From contig OY754977.1 of the NCBI GenBank assembly GCA_963576475.1, positions 18,132,347 to 18,196,346 of the forward strand: a stretch of 64,000 bases of DNA, given 5' to 3'. The stretch's first letter is position 1. Each line of letters opens with the position of its first letter. Positions 24,285 to 32,964 of this stretch are shown in pieces. Source of the stretch: Molanna angustata. Lineage: Eukaryota; Arthropoda; Insecta; Trichoptera; Molannidae. The translations under genes were made by a program, and so were the position numbers. The notes beneath the pieces were generated by a model, which was given only the letters and a program-made list of their open reading frames with translations, was not told the origin of the DNA and made no database searches.

Positions 24285-25995
24285 TCATGAAAAAATATTA
24301 ATTAGGATCTACATAGTAAGTGAACATGAATATAAGAAAAAACAGTAATATTACATGAGAAAAATTATTATGTCCTACCAAGTTATATTTATTTAAGTCA
24401 TTGTATATTTATAATAAATGATTTATAAAATCATTTTTTTTTAATTATATTTTTTAATTGGTCAGTAAGTGTGTATTTTACCCCGCGATTGGTGAACAGG
24501 CATATTGCACCTGCCTTCCCGAGGGCTAGAGTCAGACGTTCATATTGTATGGGAGGCAAAGCGCATAATATGGACTGATAGATTTATCAAACATATATAC
24601 ATTGTTGAACACTATAACTGTATCTTAACTATGTACATATGTACATACATACCTGCTTAATATAAATTACCTACAAATAATTTTATAATATGTAAGGTAC
24701 AATATTTACCTAATCAGAATTATTTTCCTTTAGGTACCTTCACATGTGTGCGGAAAAAATCGATTGAAGTCCCCTTTTCAAGAAACATTTAAATAAAAAA
24801 TCATAAAGTTCTCATGAATAAGTAAAATTATATTTTGAATAATTACATTATGCCGACAGTTTATTTTATTTTTTATTTTATTTAACTAAGCACAGACACA
24901 GACATGAATTCCCAAATATTTCTGCGCATAACAGTTACACATATGAAACACATAATATAATAAGTAGGTATTGTATATAGTTATATAGTTTCCTACCTAC
25001 ACTAAAAAAACATAATAAAGGTGATTTTCATTACAGTTGACTAAAGTAGGTATGTACTCAAACAATCTTAAGTTGGTATGTATCCATCAAATCAATCTTA
25101 AGTTGGTAGTTATATATCCATCATCAAATACCTTCAAATCTCTAGGGGTCCACATGGACTCGCAAATCTCTAAAACTGATAGCTCTTGTTTCTTTCATCT
25201 GAGACACATGAAAATTATGCACCGGAGCTTACCCAAAAACAAAGCTTAAACTTTTATAAATGCGTTGATTTTTTGTGTCAACAAACAGATGCTCTAAAGA
25301 CACTCTGTCGCGTTCAGATTGAACGTCGAATTTATACTTCAAACGCTCTGTCGGGTGAAAAACGCTCTGACAGTTGTAGTACCTACCTATGTGTTGACTT
25401 CTATTTTATCTGTGGAAAGATGCCTTTTATTCGTTTCTGTGGTATCTGTTATGTCGGTTGACATCATAGATTTTTATTATAATATACCTAGATGTAGTAT
25501 TCTATGCAAAAAGTGAGTCATGGAATATCACGAGTTTGACGTTTTGGTTGGCAACATATTTCAGTTTTCCTTACATTTCAACACATCCTAGATAAATTTT
25601 CTCTAAATTATTAAAAGTTAAAATGTTTTTTAGACAAATAAATCCGAAAACAATTCACATTAGTCGTTACTTTCTATAGAAAAACGATGTGGTCTGGAAC
25701 GAAAACGTCAAAAATCCCCCCTGAAAAATGACTCACATTCGATTCATACAAAATTTGCTAACTACGACATCTAGTGTATTATATGAAAACCTATGGTTGA
25801 CATCAGTTGACATTATTTATGATATGCATTCACAAAGAGGTTATAATTTATAAAAATATCATTCAAAAATTTATAATAAAAGGTCAGACAGCATTATTTA
25901 CTCCACTGCCCAATTGTTGACAGTATAAAATATAACCTAAATAGACACATCTATGATAAAGGACATTTGACATTTAAAACGCCCGATGAAACGTT
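24285..25995. other. Unassigned DNA
   Basis: Several short overlapping frames (25037-25516) carry no recognised motif. The rest is AT-rich. Confidence 0.4.
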
Positions 25996-26376
25996 CAGAT
26001 TGAAACACAGCCCTAGTTGAGATATCCAGAACGAGTAAGGTATGCCTGACGGTGTTTAAGGCCCTGAATGACTTAGCTCCACACTACATCTGCGAATACA
26101 TCTCCAAGAACTGTGTCAAAAGAATGTTCCATTAGAAAGAGAGCTTTCATTGGGATCATCTGGATCACAGAGTACCAATTCTTTAAAATAATTGGACAGA
26201 GTCAATATGGCGGCTTACTAAGACCGCAGTTTGCGTGTGAACGGGCCTATACAGTGAAATCAATTGCCCCTGACATACGTGAAGCTACGAGCATTGACAC
26301 TTTCAGTAGATTTGTTTCTGTGAGCCAACAAATAAGCTATAACGCCCTTGGAGTGATCGTGTATCAATAAACGGCA
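25996..26376 (+). pseudogene. LINE C-terminal remnant (CR1/L2-like)
   Basis: Across frameshifts the plus strand reads KVCLTVFKALNDLAPHYICE, YISKNCVKRMF, FACERAYTV, IAPDIREATSIDTFSRF. This is the familiar post-RT tail of CR1/L2-like LINEs (KALxxLAPxY, then WNxLxPDIR, then SxxxF). The related fragment at 42440-42840 (minus) preserves FNVNGPLKWNKLTPDIRG better and matches at the nucleotide level to the end at GTGATCGTGTATCAATAAAC. It abuts the gypsy palindrome. Confidence 0.7.
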
Positions 26377-26537
26377 CGTTATAGATTATTGAAGGCATTG
26401 CAAGGAAGAAAAAGACAGTTTCGCTGCTGGGGTTGTGGACGAGCTGGACATCTACGTAATCGGTGTCCAAATGAAGCAACAACGCAACAGCAACAGCCAC
26501 AGGAAAACTAAAAAGGGTTGATGGGAAGGGGCAACTG

Positions 26538-26816
26538 TTGACCTACATTACCAATGCCTCAAAGAGATCTGCAGTTGTTGCATCATTCAGTGGTCGAGAT
26601 ACCAGTATGTTTATAAATGGCAAATTAAATGGAAAGAATTTGAAACTTTTGCTGGATACTGGAGCAACGATGACAATCATGAGACCAGATTTGCTTTATA
26701 ATAAAAAGTGTATTACACCAACTAAATGGACATTACGAACAGCTACTGGGGAGTCGGCATCTATATGTGGTGAGACATATGCCAACTTTCAAATTGGTAG
26801 CTTCTTGATTCGGTAG
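26538..26816 (+). pseudogene. Gypsy protease fragment, plus-strand arm
   Basis: 92 codons identical to the first part of the Pol at 28763-32938 except one residue (KLNGK for KVNGK). It includes the active-site LLDTGAT. It ends at the inversion junction, so protease is cut before its C-terminal half. Confidence 0.85.
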
Positions 26817-26945
26817 TGCATAGGCTTCTGTCCATTTACTAAAATAGCTTCCTTCTCAAATTGGTAGTTCTATCTTCGATCATCAGGTGCTAGTGGCGAA
26901 TATAGAGGAGGAAGCTATTTTAGTAAATGGACAGAAGCCTATGCA

Positions 26946-27224
26946 CTACCGAATCAAGAAGCTACCAATTTGAAAGTTGGCATATGTCTCACCACATATA
27001 GATGCCGACTCCCCAGTAGCTGTTCGTAATGTCCATTTAGTTGGTGTAATACACTTTTTATTATAAAGCAAATCTGGTCTCATGATTGTCATCGTTGCTC
27101 CAGTATCCAGCAAAAGTTTCAAATTCTTTCCATTTACTTTGCCATTTATAAACATACTGGTATCTCGACCACTGAATGATGCAACAACTGCAGATCTCTT
27201 TGAGGCATTGGTAATGTAGGTCAA
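26946..27224 (-). pseudogene. Gypsy protease fragment, minus-strand arm
   Basis: Minus-strand continuation of the second gag copy (27251-28450) into the protease frame. Residues 1-88 match the full Pol, including LLDTGATMTIMRPDL, then the frame turns into inverted integrase sequence. It is the broken end of the second, incomplete gypsy unit. Confidence 0.85.
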
Positions 27225-27250
27225 CAGTTGCCCCTTCCCATCAACCCTTT

Positions 27251-28450
27251 TTAGTTTTCCTGTGGCTGTTGCTGTTGCGTTGTTGCTTCATTTGGACACC
27301 GATTACGTAGATGTCCAGCTCGTCCACAACCCCAGCAGCGAAACTGTCTTTTTCTTCCTTGCAATGCCTTCATCACCTTTTCGACAATGCATTCGATGAG
27401 TTTTTGATTCTCTTCAACGGCCTCAACAACGCGGGCTTGAGCATGACCTCGTAAAGATTTTTTTATAGATTCAAATTCGAGTGCCTGGGTTAGAGCGTCA
27501 CTCAAAGTTTGTGGTCTAGCTAGTTTTACAGCTTGTTGTGTCTCATTTGCCCACAATCCATCCAAGAACTTTTCTACTGCAAGGCTTTCACACACATCAT
27601 CAGGAACCGTAGGGTATGCATATCTAATTAGACGCGCTATATCCGCCTCAAATTCCTGGAGAGTTTCATTAGATTTCTGATTACGATTCTTAAGTTGTGA
27701 CCTGTAAAACTGTTCCATGTGCTTATGTCCAAATCGCATCTCAAGTCTCTCAATCAACAATTTTAAATCTCGTCGCTCAGCTAGAGGAATTGTCTCCAAA
27801 ACTTTTAAAGCATCACCTCGTAATGATACACTCAACACTGAGGCCTTTCTTGTCATGGACCAGCCATTTATCATGGCCACTGTCTCGAACAATGTTAAAT
27901 ATTCTTCCCAGGGGCATTTTCCATCAAAGGTTGGCATATCATTTCGCACGCACTCCACTGTTGGTACTCTTGTATCTTCTACACACTTAAAATTTGTATC
28001 TACAGCTGAATTTTGCTCGGAATTCATTGGCGTGATTGAAGGAAGCACTTGATTCTCCAAAACTTTCATCTGTTTAGTTAATTCATTTATCTTCTCATCA
28101 AAGGTCATAGAATAATTTTGGAATTTCTTTTCTATAGTATTTGAATGCTTTTGAAGCATCGCTACTTCTCCTTTGATTTCTTTAATTTCTCCTTTTATAT
28201 CTCTGGAATGTTCTTGAAACTTCTCTTCTATGTCTCTGGAATGTTCTTTTAAGACTTGACAAAGATCGTTGTTAGAGCAAGGCATTTCAAAAAGGTATGT
28301 GTCTGGATCCTCACCTACTTCTTGCATCACTTTTCTCAATCGTAGTTGAAGTGCATTTTTATTTCCTGATGTATCAGCGTCTCTCTCCTCCAACTCATGT
28401 TTTAAATCAACCACTTTCAACTCTAAAAGAGTTATTTTTTTTGATGCCAT
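27251..28450 (-). CDS. gag: Gypsy Gag, second unit, 399 aa
   Basis: Starts at an ATG (MASKKITLLELKVVDLKHEL) and ends TTQQQQPQEN-stop. Order of parts: residues 8-43 resemble a SAP domain (LKVVDLKHELEERDADTSG, then RLRKVM); residues about 65-135 are a coiled coil with a doubled EHSRDI unit; residues about 165-325 resemble the Ty3/gypsy capsid region (PTFDGKCPWEEYLTLFE, ETLQEFEADIARL); C372, C375, H380 and C385 form one CCHC zinc knuckle. Gag packages the element RNA into particles. It follows the LTR at 28537-28751 and a primer-binding site. This copy has eight A residues at codons 4-6 and an intact frame, unlike the upstream copy. Pol behind it is truncated, so any product would be Gag only. 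Confidence 0.9.
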   Translation of the reverse strand: MASKKITLLELKVVDLKHELEERDADTSGNKNALQLRLRKVMQEVGEDPDTYLFEMPCSNNDLCQVLKEHSRDIEEKFQEHSRDIKGEIKEIKGEVAMLQKHSNTIEKKFQNYSMTFDEKINELTKQMKVLENQVLPSITPMNSEQNSAVDTNFKCVEDTRVPTVECVRNDMPTFDGKCPWEEYLTLFETVAMINGWSMTRKASVLSVSLRGDALKVLETIPLAERRDLKLLIERLEMRFGHKHMEQFYRSQLKNRNQKSNETLQEFEADIARLIRYAYPTVPDDVCESLAVEKFLDGLWANETQQAVKLARPQTLSDALTQALEFESIKKSLRGHAQARVVEAVEENQKLIECIVEKVMKALQGRKRQFRCWGCGRAGHLRNRCPNEATTQQQQPQEN

Positions 28451-28516
28451 AATAAATGTCTTTATAAATAACTATTTTATTTTTTTCTTACACAAAAAAT
28501 ACTTGGGTATTTTTAT

Positions 28517-28534
28517 ACCCCACACCTGACACCA
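28517..28534 (-). other. Primer-binding site, tRNA-Leu type, second unit
   Basis: TGGTGTCAGGTGTGGGGT on the minus strand, two bases after the LTR. The first nine bases and the GTGGG part agree with the 3' end expected for tRNA-Leu (TGGTGTCAGAAGTGGG). The match was made from memory of the tRNA end. Confidence 0.6.
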
Positions 28535-28536
28535 AA

Positions 28537-28751
28537 TGTACCGAAATTTATATTTATTTATTTTATTATGGTTCAAAGTCTTATTTATTTTTACAATTTA
28601 TATTTCTACAATTTATATTTTTACAAGCTTTGTCTAGTTTTTCCAACTCACTACTCAAATCTTTTGTTTTCATTTTTCTTGGGTTCTTATTTTCAAAATA
28701 TTTCTATTAAAATTTTCAATTTAAATAGAAATAGTACTTAATTTCATAACA
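28537..28751 (-). repeat. Gypsy LTR shared by the two units (215 bp)
   Basis: Bounded by TG...CA (minus-strand ends TGTTATGAAATTAAG and TTTCGGTACA). It differs from the 34252-34466 LTR at two positions by eye. It serves as 3' LTR of the full unit and as 5' LTR of the incomplete unit. The purine-rich GAGGGAGGCAG immediately precedes it on the minus strand. Confidence 0.9.
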
Positions 28752-28762
28752 CTGCCTCCCTC
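28752..28762 (-). other. Polypurine tract
   Basis: GAGGGAGGCAG on the minus strand directly follows the pol stop codon and directly precedes the LTR. This is the expected plus-strand primer position for reverse transcription, and it leaves no room for an env gene. Confidence 0.75.
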
Positions 28763-31700
28763 TTAGTTCAGTTCGTCCCGAACAGAATTCTCTAGATGAA
28801 TAAATCGGCATTTTGAACCTTCTCTACAGTGAGATGCTTTGAAAAAGTAACATGGTACACTTTTTTTTATATTTTTACTGTATCTTGGATTATAGCAGCA
28901 AACTAGAACATTAATTCCAGTATTATGAAAAATCTCTTCTATCATATTCCGAACCACTTTCCAATCCATACCATCACTGATCTTTGGAATGCCGAGCTTC
29001 ATAAGATTCAACTGTAACATTTGATCCCGCATACTTCGTAGACAGTTCCACATCTGAGCATACTCTGCTCGTTCCTCAGACGTTTCCTTATTCGTCATGT
29101 AGAATAAATGCTGTTTTCCATGCTGTGAATGGACCGCTTCTCCAATCTTCAGATTCTTGGCTTTTAGCTCATATAACATCCCATACTTTCTCATGATAAC
29201 TTTGGCTATACCACTAGTCATCTTCATGTCTTGAGCCACACAGTAAGCTAAAACATTATCTTCTGGGATATCGAAGAGGTCTTGCTCAATTTCCACAGTC
29301 ACACCATGGCGAGTGCGTCGATAAGGAGTCATCATGAATTCCTCGAAGGTCTTTTCTTCACTTTGGACATTGCAAACTTGAGCAACTGGATTTTTTTTTT
29401 CATCCTTGTTATCACCTAAAAAGGGAGCCAGGCGATTGAAATGTACCACTCTTGGCTTCCCATTTGGTTTTCTTCGTATACGATAAACCACATCATTAAT
29501 CCTTTTGATCACTTCATACGGTCCTTCCCAGGATTTCTGAAGCTTTGGTGAGTAGCCTCGTCGTCGTTGTGGATTAAATAACCAAACCAAGTCTCCAGCC
29601 TGATAACCACCTTCCACAGCTTTAATGTCGTATCGCTCCTTCATCTTGTCACTAGCTACTTGAATATTGGACCGTACACGGTCATGTATAGCATTCATTT
29701 TCCTCCGAAGATCTGACACATAATCTTCTCCAACTAGATCTTCTCCAGGCTTAGATCCATACTGCAGGTCGCAAGGTAACCGTAACTCACGGCCAAAAAT
29801 CACACTTGCCGGTGTTTGCCCTGTTGTCTCATGAATTGCTGCTCGATAAGCTAATAAGAACAAGTGGATGTATTCGTCCCAATCCTTCTGGTGATCGGAC
29901 ACTGCTTTTGACAAAAATCTTCCAATTGTTCGATTCATTCGCTCCACCATTCCATCCGACTGTGGATGCAAAGCAGTTGTTCTCGTCTTTCGAATTCCTA
30001 ATGCTTCACAAATTCCCTGGAATACGGCTGATTCAAAGTTTCTTCCCTGGTCCGAGTGTAACTCCAATGGTACTCCAAAACGACTTATCAGTTCCCTTAC
30101 CAAGACTTCAGCAACAGTGGTAGCTTCTTGATTCGGTAGTGCATAGGCTTCTGTCCATTTACTAAAATAGTCCATTGCTACCAGAATATATTTATTCCCT
30201 CTTTCCGTTGTGGGAAACGGCCCCGCTATGTCAATGGCTATCCTTTCAAATGGGCTACCAACATTATACTGCCTCATTGGCGCACGCCTTCGTTTCTGAG
30301 GTCCGTTTGAAGTGGCACAAGTTACACATCTTCTACACCAATCTTTTACATCTCCATTGTAATTGACCCAATAAAAACGTTGACGAATTTTTTCTGTGGT
30401 TTTTTTAACTCCCAAGTGTCCCCCAGACACATCATTGTGAAGCAGTTTAAGAACTTCAGGAATTCTCTTCCTTGGAATCAATAGTTGTTGTCTCTGCTGT
30501 GTTCCATCTTCATTCTCCAATACACGCTTTAACAACCCATTTTCCACGACAATGGATTGCCACTGAGCCCAGTATGACTTAATATTTGGAGATAGTGAAG
30601 CTATTTCTTCCCATAAAGGTCTTTGATCATTTTCCTTCCACTGCATTACAAACTTCAGATCTGGGTCTTCCAATTGGTCTGCTCGTATTTCATCATCTTG
30701 CCAAAAATTGTCAACGACCGTGGTTCTACAAGCTATAAAACACTTTTCCTCAGCCTTATTACAGTGCTGGCAATCCTCTGGACATGGTCGCCTTGACAGT
30801 GCATCGGCATTTCTATGATGAAGTCCGGCTCGATGTTCAGAATCATAGTCATATTCTTGCAATCTCTCTATCCATCTTGCCACTTGACCTTCAGGATTCT
30901 TGAATCGCAAAAGCCACACAAGTACCGAGTGATCTGTCCTTAAAAGAAATTTCCGTCCATATAAATACTTGCGAAAGTGCTCAACTGACTTGATAACAGC
31001 AAGCAATTCTCTTCGTGTTACACAGTAATTGCGTTCTGGTTTCGACAATACTTTACTGAAGTAAGCAATCACGCGTTCTGCCCCATCTTGTACTTGGGAG
31101 AGCACACTTCCGATACCAACGTTACTTGCATCTGTATCCAGAATAAACATTCCTTCAGCTCGAGGATAACTCAAAACCGGAGAATTAATTAGAACCTGTT
31201 TTAATTCTTCAAATGCATGTTGGCACTTGAAATCCCATATGAATTCACTGCTTTCCTCCGTGAGTTTTGTCAGTGGCTTTGCGATGTCAGCAAAGCCTGG
31301 AACAAATCGTCGATAGTAGGTACTCAGACCCAAAAAGCTTCTTACTTCATGTTTGTCTTTAAGTACTGGCCAATCTCGAACAGCTTTAATCTTCTCAGGA
31401 TCTACTGCTACTCCCTCCTCAGAGACAACATGACCTAGATAGTTGACTTGCTTTCGGAACAATATACATTTCTTGCAATTGAGTTTAAGGTTGGCCAACC
31501 TCAATCGTGAAAATACCTGTTCCAAATTTCCTAAATGTTCTTCAAAACGCTTCCCAAGTACGATGATGTCATCTAAGTATACCAAACAGGTCTCCCACGA
31601 TAATCCTCTTAGCACACTTTCCATTAGTCGTTCAAACGTAGCCGGTGCATTGCAAAGTCCAAATGGCATCACTTTGAATTGCCACAATCCACTTCCAACA

Positions 31701-32938
31701 GAAAACGCCGTTTTTTCTCTATCCTTGGGTTCCAATCCAACCTGCCAATAACCACTCTTTAGATCCAAAGTTGAGAAGATCTTACAACCAGCCAATGTAT
31801 CTAGGGTGTCATCGATTCGAGGCAGTGGATAACTATCCTTCTTAGTTACATTATTCAATAAGCGAAAGTCCACACAGAACCGAGTTGAGCCATCTTTTTT
31901 TTTAACTAACACTACTGGTGAACACCATGGGCTGCTTGATGGTTCAATAACGCTATCCCTTTCCATGTCTTGAATAATTTGATCTGCTTCCGCCCGCTTT
32001 GCTAATGGTAGCCTTCTAGGTAATTGGCGGATAGGCCTTGCGTCACCCGTATCTATTTGATGTTGAACAACATTGGTTCTTCCTTTAGAAAGACTCGCAT
32101 TCTCAAAAACATCTTGATAATGAGCAATGAGGTATCTAATTTGTTTGCTTTGTTCTTTGGTAAGTTCCTTACAAGCATCTTTTACAAAGTCTTCAAGATG
32201 TTTTGGTACATCCTCTGAAGAAACTTGTGCGATGCAGGCATTTTGTGTTACTGATGAAACTGATGAACACACACTTAAATAAGCTCCTTTTTTGACAGTT
32301 ATTGGATATTCATTTATGTTCATTAATCTGACTAAAATTTCCTTTTGGTTTTGAATCAGTGCTCTTGCAATTAATACTCCTTTTCCTGCTTCATTGTTGG
32401 CGTTGGACTCCACAACCAAAACATGTCCATTCGGGATAACACAGTCTAAATTGACTCGTACTAACATCTCACTTTGTTTTGGAATAGTTACAACATCCGC
32501 TGCAAGAACACGTGTAGAAAATTCCTCACGCTCTTGCACGAGAACATCTTCATCTCCAATTTTCAAAGATCGCCTCTTTAGATCCAACTGGAATCCATAT
32601 TTCGCCATTATGTCCATTCCGAGAATAACTTCCTCCTCTATATTCGCCACTAGCACCTGATGATCGAAGATAGAACTACCAATTTGAAAGTTGGCATATG
32701 TCTCACCACATATAGATGCCGACTCCCCAGTAGCTGTTCGTAATGTCCATTTAGTTGGTGTAATACACTTTTTGTTATAAAGCAAATCTGGTCTCATGAT
32801 TGTCATCGTTGCTCCAGTATCCAGCAAAAGTTTCAAATTCTTTCCATTTACTTTGCCATTTATAAACATACTGGTATCTCGACCACTGAATGATGCAACA
32901 ACTGCAGATCTCTTTGAGGCATTGGTAATGTAGGTCAA
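28763..32938 (-). CDS. pol: Ty3/gypsy Pol with C-terminal macro domain and CCCH finger
   Basis: 1391 codons without a break. Protease: LLDTGAT at 38-44. Reverse transcriptase: LDLKSGYWQV (D392) and YLDD at 454-457. RNase H: D601/D603, E644, D669, HRNADALS at 708-715. Integrase: zinc-binding H834/H841 and C871/C874, then D903, D963 and E999 with 35 residues between the last two, and a GPY-like module near 1139. Beyond integrase an in-frame tail of about 220 residues holds a macro domain (about 1218-1349) and a CCCH finger (C1363, C1371, C1377, H1381). The first codon of this open frame is TTG; the frame opens about 33 bases before the gag stop and is reached by a -1 shift. No env. Gypsy order PR-RT-RH-IN is clear; the tail is unusual for the family. 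Confidence 0.93.
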   Translation of the reverse strand: MTYITNASKRSAVVASFSGRDTSMFINGKVNGKNLKLLLDTGATMTIMRPDLLYNKKCITPTKWTLRTATGESASICGETYANFQIGSSIFDHQVLVANIEEEVILGMDIMAKYGFQLDLKRRSLKIGDEDVLVQEREEFSTRVLAADVVTIPKQSEMLVRVNLDCVIPNGHVLVVESNANNEAGKGVLIARALIQNQKEILVRLMNINEYPITVKKGAYLSVCSSVSSVTQNACIAQVSSEDVPKHLEDFVKDACKELTKEQSKQIRYLIAHYQDVFENASLSKGRTNVVQHQIDTGDARPIRQLPRRLPLAKRAEADQIIQDMERDSVIEPSSSPWCSPVVLVKKKDGSTRFCVDFRLLNNVTKKDSYPLPRIDDTLDTLAGCKIFSTLDLKSGYWQVGLEPKDREKTAFSVGSGLWQFKVMPFGLCNAPATFERLMESVLRGLSWETCLVYLDDIIVLGKRFEEHLGNLEQVFSRLRLANLKLNCKKCILFRKQVNYLGHVVSEEGVAVDPEKIKAVRDWPVLKDKHEVRSFLGLSTYYRRFVPGFADIAKPLTKLTEESSEFIWDFKCQHAFEELKQVLINSPVLSYPRAEGMFILDTDASNVGIGSVLSQVQDGAERVIAYFSKVLSKPERNYCVTRRELLAVIKSVEHFRKYLYGRKFLLRTDHSVLVWLLRFKNPEGQVARWIERLQEYDYDSEHRAGLHHRNADALSRRPCPEDCQHCNKAEEKCFIACRTTVVDNFWQDDEIRADQLEDPDLKFVMQWKENDQRPLWEEIASLSPNIKSYWAQWQSIVVENGLLKRVLENEDGTQQRQQLLIPRKRIPEVLKLLHNDVSGGHLGVKKTTEKIRQRFYWVNYNGDVKDWCRRCVTCATSNGPQKRRRAPMRQYNVGSPFERIAIDIAGPFPTTERGNKYILVAMDYFSKWTEAYALPNQEATTVAEVLVRELISRFGVPLELHSDQGRNFESAVFQGICEALGIRKTRTTALHPQSDGMVERMNRTIGRFLSKAVSDHQKDWDEYIHLFLLAYRAAIHETTGQTPASVIFGRELRLPCDLQYGSKPGEDLVGEDYVSDLRRKMNAIHDRVRSNIQVASDKMKERYDIKAVEGGYQAGDLVWLFNPQRRRGYSPKLQKSWEGPYEVIKRINDVVYRIRRKPNGKPRVVHFNRLAPFLGDNKDEKKNPVAQVCNVQSEEKTFEEFMMTPYRRTRHGVTVEIEQDLFDIPEDNVLAYCVAQDMKMTSGIAKVIMRKYGMLYELKAKNLKIGEAVHSQHGKQHLFYMTNKETSEERAEYAQMWNCLRSMRDQMLQLNLMKLGIPKISDGMDWKVVRNMIEEIFHNTGINVLVCCYNPRYSKNIKKSVPCYFFKASHCREGSKCRFIHLENSVRDELN
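28796..28852 (-). other. CCCH zinc finger at the Pol C-terminus
   Basis: Residues 1363-1381 follow the pattern C-x7-C-x5-C-x3-H (CYFFKASHCREGSKCRFIH), the spacing of RNA-binding CCCH fingers. It lies 14 residues after the macro domain and 10 before the stop. RNA binding is inferred from the family. Confidence 0.75.
28892..29287 (-). other. Macro domain within Pol (TARG1/OARD1-like)
   Basis: Pol residues 1218-1349. VLAYCVAQDMKMTSGIAKVI resembles the first ADP-ribose-binding loop of OARD1-type macro domains (acidic Asp, then M-x-x-GIA). LFYMTNKETS and PKISDGMDWKVV correspond to the strand with the catalytic Lys and the loop with the catalytic Asp of TARG1/OARD1; by eye K1284 and D1325 fill those places, with G1323 two before the Asp. 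IEEIF..TGINVLV closes the fold. Known members remove ADP-ribose from acidic side chains or bind it. The activity of this copy is inferred, not shown. Confidence 0.8.
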
Positions 32939-32964
32939 CAGTTGCCCCTTCCCATCAACCCTTT

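Larger units (their letters stand above)
26390..27372. repeat. Large palindrome of gypsy gag/protease/integrase pieces
   Basis: Arms of 464 bp (26390-26853 and 26909-27372) are inverted copies with about one difference, around a 55-bp centre. Each arm holds the 3' end of gag with its zinc knuckle, the start of protease (residues 1-88 of Pol) and then, in opposite sense, a short integrase piece coding YALPNQEA. The centre continues protease and joins integrase, skipping about 2.4 kb of pol. The inversion junction shares the six bases CTACCA between protease and integrase sequence. Either a rearranged retroelement end or an assembly artefact. Confidence 0.9.

Noticed and set aside
24085..24301. 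Two opposite 67-aa frames
   Set aside because: Both are read from the arms of the fold-back MITE; the palindrome explains their similarity to each other.
27697..28052. Plus-strand frames inside the gypsy gag region (also 33411-33766)
   Set aside because: They are antisense shadows of gag and are identical between the two copies only because gag is.
28763..29290. An env gene in the gypsy element
   Set aside because: The sequence after integrase is in frame with Pol, has no signal peptide or membrane segment, and matches macro and CCCH patterns instead.
29806..32660. Several plus-strand frames across pol
   Set aside because: Antisense shadows of the intact Pol frame.
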